The notes under the pieces were generated by a model. It did no database searches and was not told where the DNA came from. It worked only from the letters and a program-made list of their open reading frames with translations. A program made the position numbers and the translations under genes. From contig JAMQCK010000332.1 of the NCBI GenBank assembly GCA_024196135.1, forward strand, positions 1-28,013: 28,013 nt of DNA, read 5' to 3'. This document shows positions 8,901-19,356 of the stretch, piece after piece; position 1 is the first letter of the stretch; each line of letters opens with the position of its first letter. The stretch comes from Pleurotus ostreatus/Saccharomyces cerevisiae fusant (Eukaryota > Opisthokonta).

Positions 8901-11900
8901 ATGCGTGCGGTGACAGTCACCTTGATTGCTGCGTCTCGCGCGCAGTATACGCCGTTTGTGAATCTTTTCATCGGCACAGGCTCGGATGGCAATGCGCTGC
9001 CAGGTGGGTCTGACGCGTCGCGTCGCGTATTCTCGTGAGGTAATTGACCCCTGTGTTTTGCAGGCGCTGCAGTCCCCAATGGGATGGCGAAGGTAAGTGA
9101 TACTGGGTTGTATCTGCTCTTTGACTTGCTCAGTGTCGAATCTCACAGGTTGGTCTCGATATGGACACCAGTCCTCGCCAGGCCGGGTACAAAGCTGGCA
9201 ATTACTCAGTGACAGGCGAGTTAGCGCAAAGGTGTAACTCAGGCAGCTCAATACTCATGTACTCCGTAGGCATCTCCCTCATGCATGACGAGGGAACTGG
9301 AGGGACGGCCACCGGCGGTTGGGGCGTTTTCCCTCTCTTTCCGCTTGCAGACTGCGACTTCAGTTCGTGTCCCATCGGTATCGACGACAGGTCAGTAATT
9401 CCTCCAGTCTTCGCTGACGAGCCGACTTACACATTGACACACTACAGGAAAGTCAAACGTACCGAAGGCGACTCCGCCTCCCCCGGGTACTTCACCTCCA
9501 CCCTGACCACGGGCATCCAAATCGAGACGACCTCAACTCGCCGCGCTGGCCTTATTCGCTTCACCTATCCTTCAGGCTCGAACAGCACGCATGTCGTCGT
9601 TGACCTGACGAATGACTTGCAGCGCTCCTTCCATGGCGGTAGTCTGAGCTTGGATCCAGACGTGGGTCGCATCGAGCTCGAGGGGACGTTTTTGCAGTCT
9701 TACGGCACCTACAACTACACCGCCTACGCCTGCTACGACTTTCCCACCGACACGCTCGTGGCCTCTGGGACCTACGCCAACGACACCGTCTCCGATAATG
9801 GCACCTCGGTTTCGTACGACTACAACGCCAATGGCTATGCAGGGCTAAACGCTGGCGCTCTCCTCTCCTTCGCAGGAGGCGACAATGGGTCGGTCACCCT
9901 GCGCTTTGGCGTTTCGATGCTCAGCTCTGCGCAAGCGTGCGCAAATGCAGAGGCGGAAGTGCCCGGGCTGGATTCAGCGGTTAGTAAAGGTCTCCTCCGC
10001 TGTGCGGATGGAACAAGTCAGACTGAAAGTGCACCCCAGGCATGGAATACCACCCAGCAAGCCTCTCAGACAGCTTGGGAAGCGCGCCTAAACGCCGTCC
10101 AGGTCGACACGGCGAAAGAAGACGCGACAGTGGTGGGGCTGCTATACTCGTCGCTCTATCGCGCGGCGCTCGTGCCGGCGAACTTCACAGGCGAGAATCC
10201 GTATTCGGGGAGTGGGGAACCGTTTTGTAAGCTTCACCCTTGCTTCTGGGAAATCTCTGCCCTCAAGGATGACGAAGTGCTAACATGCTTGTTCTACAGA
10301 TGACTCGCTGTTCTGGTATGACAAAGCTTCCTGACGGGAGACTATAGAATGCTCATCACTCCGATAGCTCTTGGGACACGTTTAGGACAGAGCACCCGCT
10401 GCTTTCCATCCTTTGGCCCCGGCAGTGGTCGGAAATCGTGCGGACGTATATTGACGGGTGGCGCGCTGATGGTAAGTCTTCCTTATCCATCGATTTCTGT
10501 CTACTCTACCCATGCATTCCTCGTCGCTATCTCGGACACACCCTGATCTGTTCACCACTTTCAGGCTACATCCCCGAATGCCGCGTCAGCACGAAGGCCG
10601 GCTACATCCAGGGCGGCGCAAACGGAATGCCCGTCCTCGGCGAGTTTGCTGTCAAGTATGCCGACCAGGCGGCGGAGCTGGGGGTGAGTACGATTTATCA
10701 AGAGTCTTACTGTCTTCTCCCGCATAAGTTTTGGCTAAGGCGCAAGGACGCAGACTGATCCTACCCTTTTAGGTCAACACCGACGACCTCTACAGCGCCC
10801 TCGTCACCACCGCGGAGGAGACGCCAGTCGACTGGTACCGCTATGGCCGGCAGAACGACGTCTGGAAGCGGTTCGGGTATATTCCTTTCGACCGATGTGC
10901 GTGAGGGCTTTGGGTGGCATCTACCCGTCCACAATTACAGTCACGCTTGAACATGTTACTGACGGTCAGAAAGGCGCTGGCACTTCAAAAGCCGGCGGCT
11001 CGTGCTCGACGGCCGCGGATTGCGGGGATACTGGACGTGAGTTTGGTTGATCCTCATCACTTCGACGCATACTTATAGCTCCTTGCAGTCTCCCTCTGTG
11101 GCTCCGACGGCTTCCAATGTATCGATAGCGTGTGCAGGAGTGAGTTTCTTCTCATCGTCTTGTTTCCTCAATATCCTGTCCAGGGAAACATCGAATGGAT
11201 GGATGCTAATCCAACACCAACCTCCCAGAGAAAACCGGCGCCTACTGCGTCGCGGGCAGCACGGAGTGCCTACCCGATCATCCCTGCGTCGCCGGCGACC
11301 CGTACATCGGCTCGAACTACAAGTCGCAGCACTGCTCGCCGGGAAATAATACGTCGTTCTGCGAGGATGGTGAGTGGCAGAGTCGTGACGGGGCCATACA
11401 AGGGACTTGTGACAAATGCTTTTGCGGACCCCTTCGACCAGTGCTTTTGCGGTCCACTTCGACCATTGCTGCCTCCGACGTTGTTGCTCGCACGGGGGAG
11501 AATATCACTGACCATAACGCAGAGTACGACCAGTGCATCAGCGACATGCAGCCGAACCCCGACGAGGAGTGGTGCGCGGCGGTGCGGGATGAGTGTTTGG
11601 TGGAAGCGAATGGGGGCACGCCGGATGGTGGGTGCATCTCTTGACATTCCAACTCGACACAGTCCCTCCAACTCGACCCAGTCCCTCCCTCTCTGAATGC
11701 CACACCTACGCTGACGACCGTCAAAAATGTACTAACCTTCCCACCCCACCAGGCTTGAAAACCCGCGCCTCCACCGGCCTCGCCACCCGCGAGGTCTCCC
11801 GCACGCTCGAGTATTCGCATAACGACTTCGCTGTCCGCCAGGCCGCGAAGGCGCTCGGGAAGTCCGAAGACGACGTTGCCACGTACACGAACCGCTCGCT

Positions 11901-13097
11901 GAACTTCAAAAACGTGTGGGACGCGGACGTGCAGTACGATAACTTTACGGGATATGTGCAGAAGAGGTTAGAAGTGCGTGTTGAGTTTTTTTGTCGAGTT
12001 TTTCTTCCTGTGCAATCTGCGCCTTGTTCCCTAATTCCGCGATGCTAGCGAAGCTCGGAACTGACATCCCACACCTCCCAGAACGGCACTTTCGTATATA
12101 CCCCGCCCGACGCATGCTCCCCCGTCGACTCGGGCTCGCACTCCTGCGCGCGCGGCGACGACAACGATACGGGCTTCTACGAGTCGAGCTCGTATGAGTA
12201 CTCGTTCTGGGCGCCGCATTCGATGTCCTCGATCGTGAGGTTTATGGGTGGGGCGGAGGGGTTTGTGACGAGATTGTGAGTGGACTTTCTCTGTGGGCTC
12301 TTTCTCCCCTGCGAAGCCGCTTCTTTCTCCTGTGAAAATGTCTTGCAGAGGGTGCAACGACGATGGGGAAAGAGAGCTGACGGCAGACTTCAGGGACCGC
12401 TACTTCGACGGCGGGTACTTTTTGCCCGGGAACGAGCCTTCGTTCGAGACGCCGTGGTTGTATCACTATGCGAATCGCCCGGATCTGAGCGCAAGGCGAG
12501 TACGGAAGGTCGTATATGAGAACTTCGGGACGGGCGTTGAGGGGGTGGGTCATTCAATTACTTGTCAGCGAGGGACTATACTGATGTCTGCCTCAGATAC
12601 CCGGTAACGACGGTAAGCCTTAATGGCTCCTGCGTATGACCCAGTCTAATCATATGATGGAGACTCCGGCGCAATGGCCGCGCTACTGACCTTCCATCTC
12701 CTTGGCCTCTACCCGGTCCCCGCGACAAAGCAACTGCTGCTCGGATCGCCCTTCCTGTCGAGCTACACCATCAACAACGACCTCCTCGGCACTTCGACGA
12801 TTGTCAGCGTCTCTAACTTCGACTCGTCGACGCTCAAGGCGAACCCCGACGACGGTAGCAACCTCTACATTCAGACCGTTTCGGTCAATGGTACGTTGAG
12901 CTCAGGCCTGCAAAGAAATTTCCCCTGATGCACCGTGCGCAGGTCGAGCGCGCGATACCATCTGCTATATCTCCTTCGACGATATTGTTGGCGGTGGTAA
13001 CATCGAGATTGTGGTGGGTTCGACACCACCAGAGTCGGGATGCGGCAGTGCCACAAATGCGCTGCCCGACTCGCTCGAGGATGGTGGGTTTGCTTGA
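8901..13097 (+). CDS. GH92 alpha-1,2-mannosidase, secreted, with cysteine-rich insertion
   Basis: GH92 enzymes are calcium-dependent exo-mannosidases that trim mannans and N-glycans. The 19 exons I infer are 8901-9003, 9064-9092, 9149-9215, 9270-9390, 9448-10226, 10300-10315, 10368-10471, 10565-10683, 10773-10896, 10974-11036, 11089-11139, 11229-11369, 11523-11627, 11753-11973, 12082-12275, 12394-12544, 12597-12612, 12663-12890 and 12943-13097: 2787 nt, 928 aa. A short hydrophobic leader ends near Ala-Gln 14-15. Family motifs are VNLFIGTGSDG, PGAAVPNGMAKVG, GISLMHDEGTGG, SWDTFRTEHPLL, GANGMPVLGEF, SRTLEYSHNDFA, the catalytic-region GNEPSF (758-763) and IPGNDDSGAM (797-806). Residues about 488-608 are an insertion with 14 cysteines. 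The acceptors at 12393 (alternative at 12348) and 12662 (GAG) are the least certain. Intron 3 has a GC donor. It has many N-glycosylation sequons, consistent with secretion or a vacuolar location. Confidence 0.93.
11417..11466 (+). repeat. Imperfect 25-bp tandem duplication inside GH92 intron 12
   Basis: Two adjacent 25-bp copies (11417-11441 and 11442-11466) begin TGCTTTTGCGG and differ at a few positions. They lie in a 153-nt intron, the longest of this gene, so the duplication explains much of its excess length. Confidence 0.85.
11649..11686 (+). repeat. 19-bp tandem duplication inside GH92 intron 13
   Basis: Two adjacent 19-bp copies (CCAACTCGACACAGTCCCT and the same with one A to C change) sit in the 125-nt intron that follows the last cysteine-rich exon. 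The near identity suggests a recent event. Confidence 0.88.
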
Positions 13098-13861
13098 ACG
13101 AGAATACACGTCAGAATATCTACTATACCCTTATCATTACAATTGTTAATCATTGTGCAAGACGAAGGACATTTGACCCAACATGGACGTAGGCCGATTC
13201 CCCTAGACTGGGAATAGCTCGTGTGAGGCTTACGACCTTGCTTACTAGTGGTCACAGTCGGTCTGCTCATCCCGCAAAATCCTATCCTCCAAGCTTGAGA
13301 CGTGTGTTCAACATGCTCAGCTCCCAGTATAGCCCGTTCTTCCGCTTCGACACGGGACTCTCGGGAGCAGAGGTGAGGACATGAACGTACGCCAGGGCAG
13401 ACCGCGGACATCCGCGGACTTGACAACGGGAAAAGCATCCGCAGTGTGATTGTTGATCCGCGCATCCGCTCTGTTTGATTCCATCGCCCATCTCCTGCCA
13501 TACAGGATGAACTCGGGGCCCTTGTCGGTCTATGAGCAGAGGCGCTCAAGCTCTCCATTGAGAGCTTGCTGAACCCCTCGCAATACGAAAGCAGTCCAGA
13601 CCTCCTTGAAAGCTGGTGCTCAAGTCCAACTTCGGTCAGCCCACGTCGCCGAGCACCGCGTTCTGATGCCCACGTACACGCCGCAATCGATCCACCTCAA
13701 GGAGTACGGTGAACACGCCGCTCACCGCGTCTGTGTAGTCGACGCTAATGTCATAAGTACCCTTTGCATACGGGAACATACCCAATCCCCATAATGGTCG
13801 TTGACAGCACAGAGATTCCGCTTCAACAACCAACCATATTTACTGGCGATATGATTGCCAG

Positions 13862-13993
13862 ATGGTCGCGTCGTTGACCGCTCTCACGCTCCTGCTGATC
13901 ATCTGGGCAGCTCACGCAGGTGGCCATTACCATGCGGGTGACTCCCGCAGCCAAAGAGCAATCCCAAATTGGTCAACGATGCGCTTGTGGTGA
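13862..13993 (+). CDS. Possible 43-aa signal-peptide-bearing micro-ORF
   Basis: An ATG opens a 43-residue frame whose first 19 residues (MVASLTALTLLLIIWAAHA) look like a classical signal peptide, with a plausible AHA cleavage site. It is followed by GGHYHAGDSRS and a short tail ending at TGA. There is no cysteine. It may be a secreted peptide, the first exon of an unrecognised gene, or chance. It lies about 150 bp upstream of the P450 TATA box. I know of no homologue. Confidence 0.22.
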   Translation: MVASLTALTLLLIIWAAHAGGHYHAGDSRSQRAIPNWSTMRLW

Positions 13994-14140
13994 CGCGCTC
14001 CCTCTCTTCTCTATTGTCCACAACTCCTTCCCCACGCCGTTCGCGCGAACATTGTCGGCCTCGGTCGGCAAAGCACCCTCCCCGAGGAGAGAAGTAGCCC
14101 GGCTATCGCCACCGTCGTTACCGTCGTATGAGGAAGGTCG

Positions 14141-14147
14141 TATAAAG
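14141..14147 (+). promoter_or_regulatory. TATA box of the P450 gene
   Basis: A clean TATAAAG lies 54 bp upstream of the ATG at 14195, the usual spacing for a fungal core promoter. A strong TATA box suits a regulated rather than housekeeping gene. Confidence 0.72.
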
Positions 14148-14194
14148 GGCCCGCACTCTCCAGCAAAGCCTTTCTCATTCCCTCGTCTGCTATC

Positions 14195-16508
14195 ATGGCC
14201 CCTCCTGGAGTGGTGTACTTGCTCAGGACGATTCCTCGTCTCATCTACCCGTCCGTGCTCGCATACGGATGCCTGCGCGTGCTGGAGAACGCCCGCGAGG
14301 TCAAGCTGCCTGCGTGGGTTGTCGCCGCCGCCATCATCCTCGTGCACCCGATCTCGTGGGTCGTCTCGAGCGTTCTCACGCAGGCCAAGAACCGTCGCAA
14401 GGCTGCTGCTGCTGGCGCTGTTATCCCGCCTCTCGTCCAGAGCAAGCTCCCTTTCGGTATCAGTCATCTGTCCACCATCCGGAACTCGGTCAGGAAGGGG
14501 TTGTTCGGTCAGTGCGCTGCGAGTCTATCTGGCGCCAGGGCGAACTAACTCTTCATTAGCCAATGTTATCGGTCTTTGGGCCAAAGAGACGGGCTCCAAT
14601 GTCTTCTGCGCCGACATCATGGGAGACACGCGCGTAAGTTCAGCCTGACCAGCATATGATGTCCTGTACTCAATCGCGTTTACAGTATTTCACTCTGGAG
14701 CCCGACCATGTCAAGGTAAATGCAATGATATGGGCGTACGAGCGGTCTTGCTGACACACCGGCGTATCTAAGGCTATCTTGGCCACTCAATTCGAGGAGT
14801 TTGAGAAGGGCAAGTCAATCTCTTCATCGGACCCGTGCTCGCTCTAATCTCCGCAAATGAAGGCCCTGTGACCTTCGAGATTGGCCTTTCCCTCCTCGGC
14901 CGTGGCGTCTTCAACTCTGATGGCGACATGTGGAAGTGAGTGTCTCTCTGCGCCATTTCCACCCATAACTCACCCAACTCACCCTCTTCACCCCCAGATT
15001 CCACCGCACCATGACCCGCCCCTTCTTCAACAAGGACAAAATCGCGCACTTCGACATCTTCGACCGGCACGCGGACGACATCCTCCGGCAGGCCAAAGCC
15101 CGCCTCGCGCAGGGCTTCCCCATCGACTTCCAGGACATGATCGCCCGCTTCACCCTCGACTCCGCCACCGAGTTCCTCTTCGGGCACGACGTCAACTCCG
15201 CGGGCGCCGGCCTCCCCTACCCGCCATCCTCCCCCCTCGCCAACTCCAAGCAATTCCTCGAGCACCCGTCGAACAAGTTCGTGGAGGCCTTTGGCGAGGG
15301 GCAGAATCTGATGGCGCTCCGCTCGCGGGTGGGCGGCTCGGCGTGGCGGTTGTATGAGTTCTGGCAGGATAAGATCGCGCCGAATCGGAAGGTTGTGGAT
15401 GGATTTGTGAGGGGTATTTTGGACGATCCGGCGTTTGCGAGGCAGGATATTGAGGCGAAGACGGGGGCGGCGGCGAAGCCGGGCGAGAACGACACGCTGC
15501 TGCACCATTTGCTCAACCACACGCAGGGTAAACTGCCTCCGCTGCTTGAGCCACTTCACGGGATTTCTGACGCTTTCCACAGACAAGCAAGTTCTCACCG
15601 ATGAGATCGTCAACCTCTTGGTCGCCGGCCGTGACACAACCTCTGGTACTCTGGCCTACGGTGTCTACAAGATGGCGGAGCATCCGTACATTACGGAGAG
15701 GCTGCGCGCCGAGATTCTCGACAAGGTTGGACCGACTCGCCGCCCCACGTACGAGGACATTCGTGACATGAAGTGTGAGCAAACGGGACATAGTATGTTG
15801 AGCCGGCGACTGACTCGAATTGTAGACCTCCGCGCTTTCCTGAACGAGGTCCTCCGTCTGTACCCCATCGTGTAGGTGCCATGCTCGAGTAGGTTGTGGC
15901 TATCACTTACGTTCTCGCAGCCCGGTCAACAGCAGGACCGCCAACCGTGACACCCTCCTTTCGTACAAGAACAACAGCCAGAGCCCCATCTTCGTGCCCA
16001 AGGGAACCCGTTGCTTCTACAGCGTCTACCTCATGCACCGTCGTACCGATCTTTGGGGTCCTGATGGTATGTCTTCCTTCCCCCCTCCCACACCCGCTAA
16101 CCACCCACCAGCCGGCAAATTCAACCCGGACCGCTTCATCGACGAGCGCCTCGCCAAGTACCTCACCCACAACCCGTACATCTTCGTCCCATTCAACGCC
16201 GGCCCGCGCATCTGCCTCGGGCAGCAGTTCGCGTACAACGAGATGTCGTTCTTCCTCGTCAGGCTCTTGCAGAACTTCTCGGCTTTCACCCTCGCGGACG
16301 ATGTGCAGTCGGCGGAGTCGGTGGCGAGGTTCAGGACGACGGACGCGCCGGATGCGGAGCTGGAGAAAAGGGTGTTTGCGGCGCATTTGACGATGTATCT
16401 CAAGGTCAGCGGTCGTCTTCGTTTGAGTGAAAATGATGATGGCTGACGCTCATCTAGGACGGCCTCTGGGTGCGCATGCAGGAGGCTCCGGCGTCGGAGA
16501 AGCTGTGA
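14195..16508 (+). CDS. Cytochrome P450, CYP63-like monooxygenase
   Basis: A membrane-bound haem monooxygenase. The eleven exons I infer are 14195-14507, 14560-14633, 14686-14715, 14773-14809, 14863-14935, 14998-15527, 15583-15774, 15826-15871, 15921-16066, 16112-16404 and 16458-16508: 1785 nt, 594 aa. N-terminal hydrophobic segments (about 10-25 and 40-58) anchor it in the ER. Helix I is AGRDTT (367-372), the ExxR motif is Glu424-Arg427 (NEVLRL), and a PDRF motif lies at about 486-489. The haem loop is FNAGPRICLGQQ with Cys515. Length, the PPGVVYL start and the haem loop resemble CYP63, a family of white-rot basidiomycetes linked to alkane, fatty-acid and aromatic oxidation, related to the CYP52 clan. 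Family membership is from memory, not from a search. Intron 4 (14810-14862) has a GC donor; no GT alternative keeps frame. Confidence 0.93.
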
Positions 16509-16835
16509 ACATGGTCTATCGAATTGCTAACTGGCGCTGACTGCTATTTAAATCGAGTTGTTGAAAGATGGTATACGTGGACTGGATGCACAAATAGACG
16601 TTCGTTCGTAGCTCTATATATCTGGAAATCATGTTACGCAGGATGTTAAATCTACTGTTGCTTCTTTCACGAATATCTTGCGCCAATTTACTGTGCAAGT
16701 CCGAGGAAAGCGGGGCTTTATTTGTTCGTTCGACGAGCAAACAAACGCACGTGCGCGGTTCAGGACGGAATCAATCACCAAGGCGCGATCACTTTTCCCG
16801 ATCGGCCATCCATTGTTTTCGACGCGACCCCCACA
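16509..16835. other. P450 3' region and UTP25 promoter
   Basis: This holds the 3' UTR of the P450 and the upstream region of UTP25. The reading frame of UTP25 is open upstream of its ATG, but only through non-conserved sequence. I see no separate gene. Confidence 0.5.
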
Positions 16836-19125
16836 ATGAAGGTCTACGACCCCAACGACGGCCGGACGAAGCTCCTCACGCTCCTCAATGTCTCCGCACT
16901 CAAGTCGAAGTCGCACAAGCGCAAACGCGAGGCGGAAGACAGCTTCGTACCGATGAAGACCAAGCTGAACGCGCGCAAGAAGCCCAAGGTGGACAGTGCG
17001 GCGAAGGAGAATGGTGAAGAAGCGGAGGAAAACAAGGAGGGGGAGCAGGAGCAGGAAGTGGATGAGGAGAATGAAGAGGGGCAGGATCAGGCGTTGGCTG
17101 TGGCTGATGAGGCGGAGGTGTATGATCGGCATTGGGGGAATGAGCCTGCGGCGCTTACGGAGGCGGCGCGCGCGGCCGTTGAGCGACGCGCTTGGGAGAA
17201 GCGTGCGACAAAGGATGGAGTGGTTGAAGTACCTGAGGGTACTGCACTACCCGCCGAGGACGCACCTTTAAATCTGGAGGCGGCCATGTCTGCATACCGC
17301 GACGCACTTGTAGTCGACACTTCTCGCGCTGGGAGCTCGCGCAGTACTGTTGCGCGCCATGCTCTGACTCACGTCCTGAGGTGCGTGCTCTCCCTCGGGC
17401 TACCGTCTTGTCGCTCATGCAGCCCAGAAAACGCAAGCGCGTGCTCAAGAACACCGAATCTCTCGCCAAAAACCCCGACCAGACACTGCAGGATCAGTCA
17501 TTCACCCGCCCCTCTATCCTCATTCTTTGCCCCTTCCGCTCCTTCGCGCTCAAGTGGTTCAATGCGCTCACCGCTCCCGGAGTGCTGCCCGAGAGCTACA
17601 GCGTCTTTGGCCGCGATCGCGATCGCATAACAAAAGCGTTTGGCCTGCCTGAGGGCGCGGTGGACAAGTTGACCGAGGCACCACCAGGTGTGTCCTGACA
17701 ATGCATCCTTCAGCGATTCTGTACTGATCCTCGTTAGGTACTTACCCTCCTGATCACGTCGCGACCTTCGCTGGCAATGTGGACGACAAGTTCCGCGTAG
17801 GCTTGCGCATCACCAAGCGCTCGGTCAAGGTCATCTTTGGTGCTCAACGGCACCACGATGAGGAGGGTGGCAAGAAGAAGAAGCAGAACGACAGTGGTGG
17901 GCTGTACGGCTGCGATATCATCCTGGCCAGCCCGTTAGGCCTGCGGACGGGGATTGAGAACGAGAAGTACGTATTCCCGTCTCGTTAACCACCCAAAGTT
18001 AGTGCTTACTCTCCAACCAGAAACGCCGACCTCCTCTCCTCCATCGAAATTCTCGTCGGCGACGGCCTCGACGTCATGTCCCAGCAAAACTGGGACCACG
18101 TCAAATTTGTCCTTGAGCACCTCAACCAAATGCCTAAAGACGCCCGCGACGCTGACTTCTCCCGCATACGCAACTGGTGCTTGGATGGGCAGGCAGCGCT
18201 GCTGCGGCAGTCGCTACTGTTCACCGCGTACGAAACGCCGGAGCAGCGCGCGCTGTTCAATTCGCAGTTGAAGAATGTGGAGGGCAAGTGCCGGTTGGCG
18301 ATTGGGCCGAGGGAGAATGGGGTTAGTGTACCTGAGGTGAGTTTCTAGTTGAACGAGTCAGTTGACGGTCACTGAAGAGGAGCTAGGGCGTCCACACCGA
18401 CTTCATGTACTTTGACTGCCCGAGCGCGAAGAGCGAGCCGGATAAGCGGTTCGAGTTCTTTACGACGCAGGTATCTTGTGTTTGACTGAGTAAGACCGAC
18501 TTGACGATGCTCATACACTCCGACAGGTTCTCCCCGGCCTCATGAAGTCTGCTGTACAGCGCGAGCGCGCATGCATCTTCGTTCCCTCCTCCTTTGACTA
18601 CATCCGCGTACAAAACCATCTGCGCAAGGAGGGGCATAGCTTTGCGGAATTGAGCGAGTGAGTATCACCAGCTATTCGCCGCATCCCTCGTCGCTTCGTG
18701 CCTCCGTTCAGCACCTGTGTGATACACTCAAGTACAGTGCGCTAATCACCCTTACCCAGGTACTCTACCCCGCAGGATATCTCTCGCGCTCGCCAGGCAT
18801 TCTTCCTTGGGAAGAAGCCCATCTTGCTCGTCAGCGAGCGCTTCCACTTCTACAGGCGGTACAAGCTCCGTGGTATCAGACATCTTCTGTTCTATGGGCC
18901 GCCGGACCATGCGAGGTATACCTCCCTTCGCGGTGGCGTCCTTGGAAAAGCTTGACTGACTTCACGATCAGGTACTACGCCGAGTTCCTGTCTTTCCCCT
19001 TCCTTGACGATGGCGTCGAGCCGAGCGACGTTACCGCGCGTTTGATCTACTCGAAGTACGACAAGATGAGGCTGGAGAGGATTGCTGGGCGGGAGGGGGC
19101 GCGGGAGCTACTCTCGGGGAGATGA
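16836..19125 (+). CDS. UTP25: UTP25 (digestive-organ expansion factor family), SSU processome component
   Basis: A nucleolar protein with a degenerate DEAD-helicase-like fold, needed for 18S rRNA maturation in the small-subunit processome. The eight exons I infer are 16836-17380, 17428-17687, 17738-17966, 18021-18336, 18387-18470, 18527-18657, 18760-18915 and 18972-19125: 1875 nt, 624 aa. The N-terminus is basic (SKSHKRKREAED, about 24-36), then strongly acidic (about 59-83), then has YDRHWG. The first intron splices HALTHVLR to KRKRVLKN, restoring the family pattern. Further hallmarks are SILILCPFRSFALKW, YGCDIILASPLGLRT, LLSSIEILVGDG, MSQQNWDHVKFVLEHLNQMP, DADFSRIRNWCLDG, IFVPSSFDYIRVQNHL and SERFHFYRRYKLRGIRHLLFYG. 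It shows no ATPase Walker motif, as expected for this family. Confidence 0.95.
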
Positions 19126-19356
19126 TGCTCATCGATTTATGCAATGTATAGGCTATGTATCTATACCTACATAATGTCGTCTATGCATCCTACTGTACAA
19201 AGTGTTCAAGGCAGCAGAGTTGAACTTGAAAGGGGTCTCGTGATCCCGGAAAATGCCTCACGCGGGCCACCCACAGAGATCTGAAATTCCTCTTGGACTT
19301 GGACTTCATCTACTCAGTATCATTCACTGCCCTATCCCCCTTCTCGACCCTACGCA

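Larger units (their letters stand above)
13098..14194. other. Intergenic region between GH92 and the P450
   Basis: About 1.1 kb. Apart from the P450 promoter near the right end and a 43-codon frame at 13862-13993, I see no supportable gene. Short open frames on the minus strand (13282-13491, 13636-13833) have protein-like stretches such as YDISVDYTDAVSGVF, but no motif I recognise and no splice path to a longer product. They could be gene relics. Confidence 0.45.

Noticed and set aside
12276..12393. Shorter GH92 intron ending at 12348
   Set aside because: It stays in frame but inserts a hydrophilic stretch between RL and DRYFDGGYF. The longer intron gives the expected RLDxxF...GNEPSF pattern. 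Kept as an alternative.
13282..13833. Possible gene relic on the minus strand between GH92 and P450
   Set aside because: Short protein-like fragments only; no motif recognised and no way to join them with sound splice sites.
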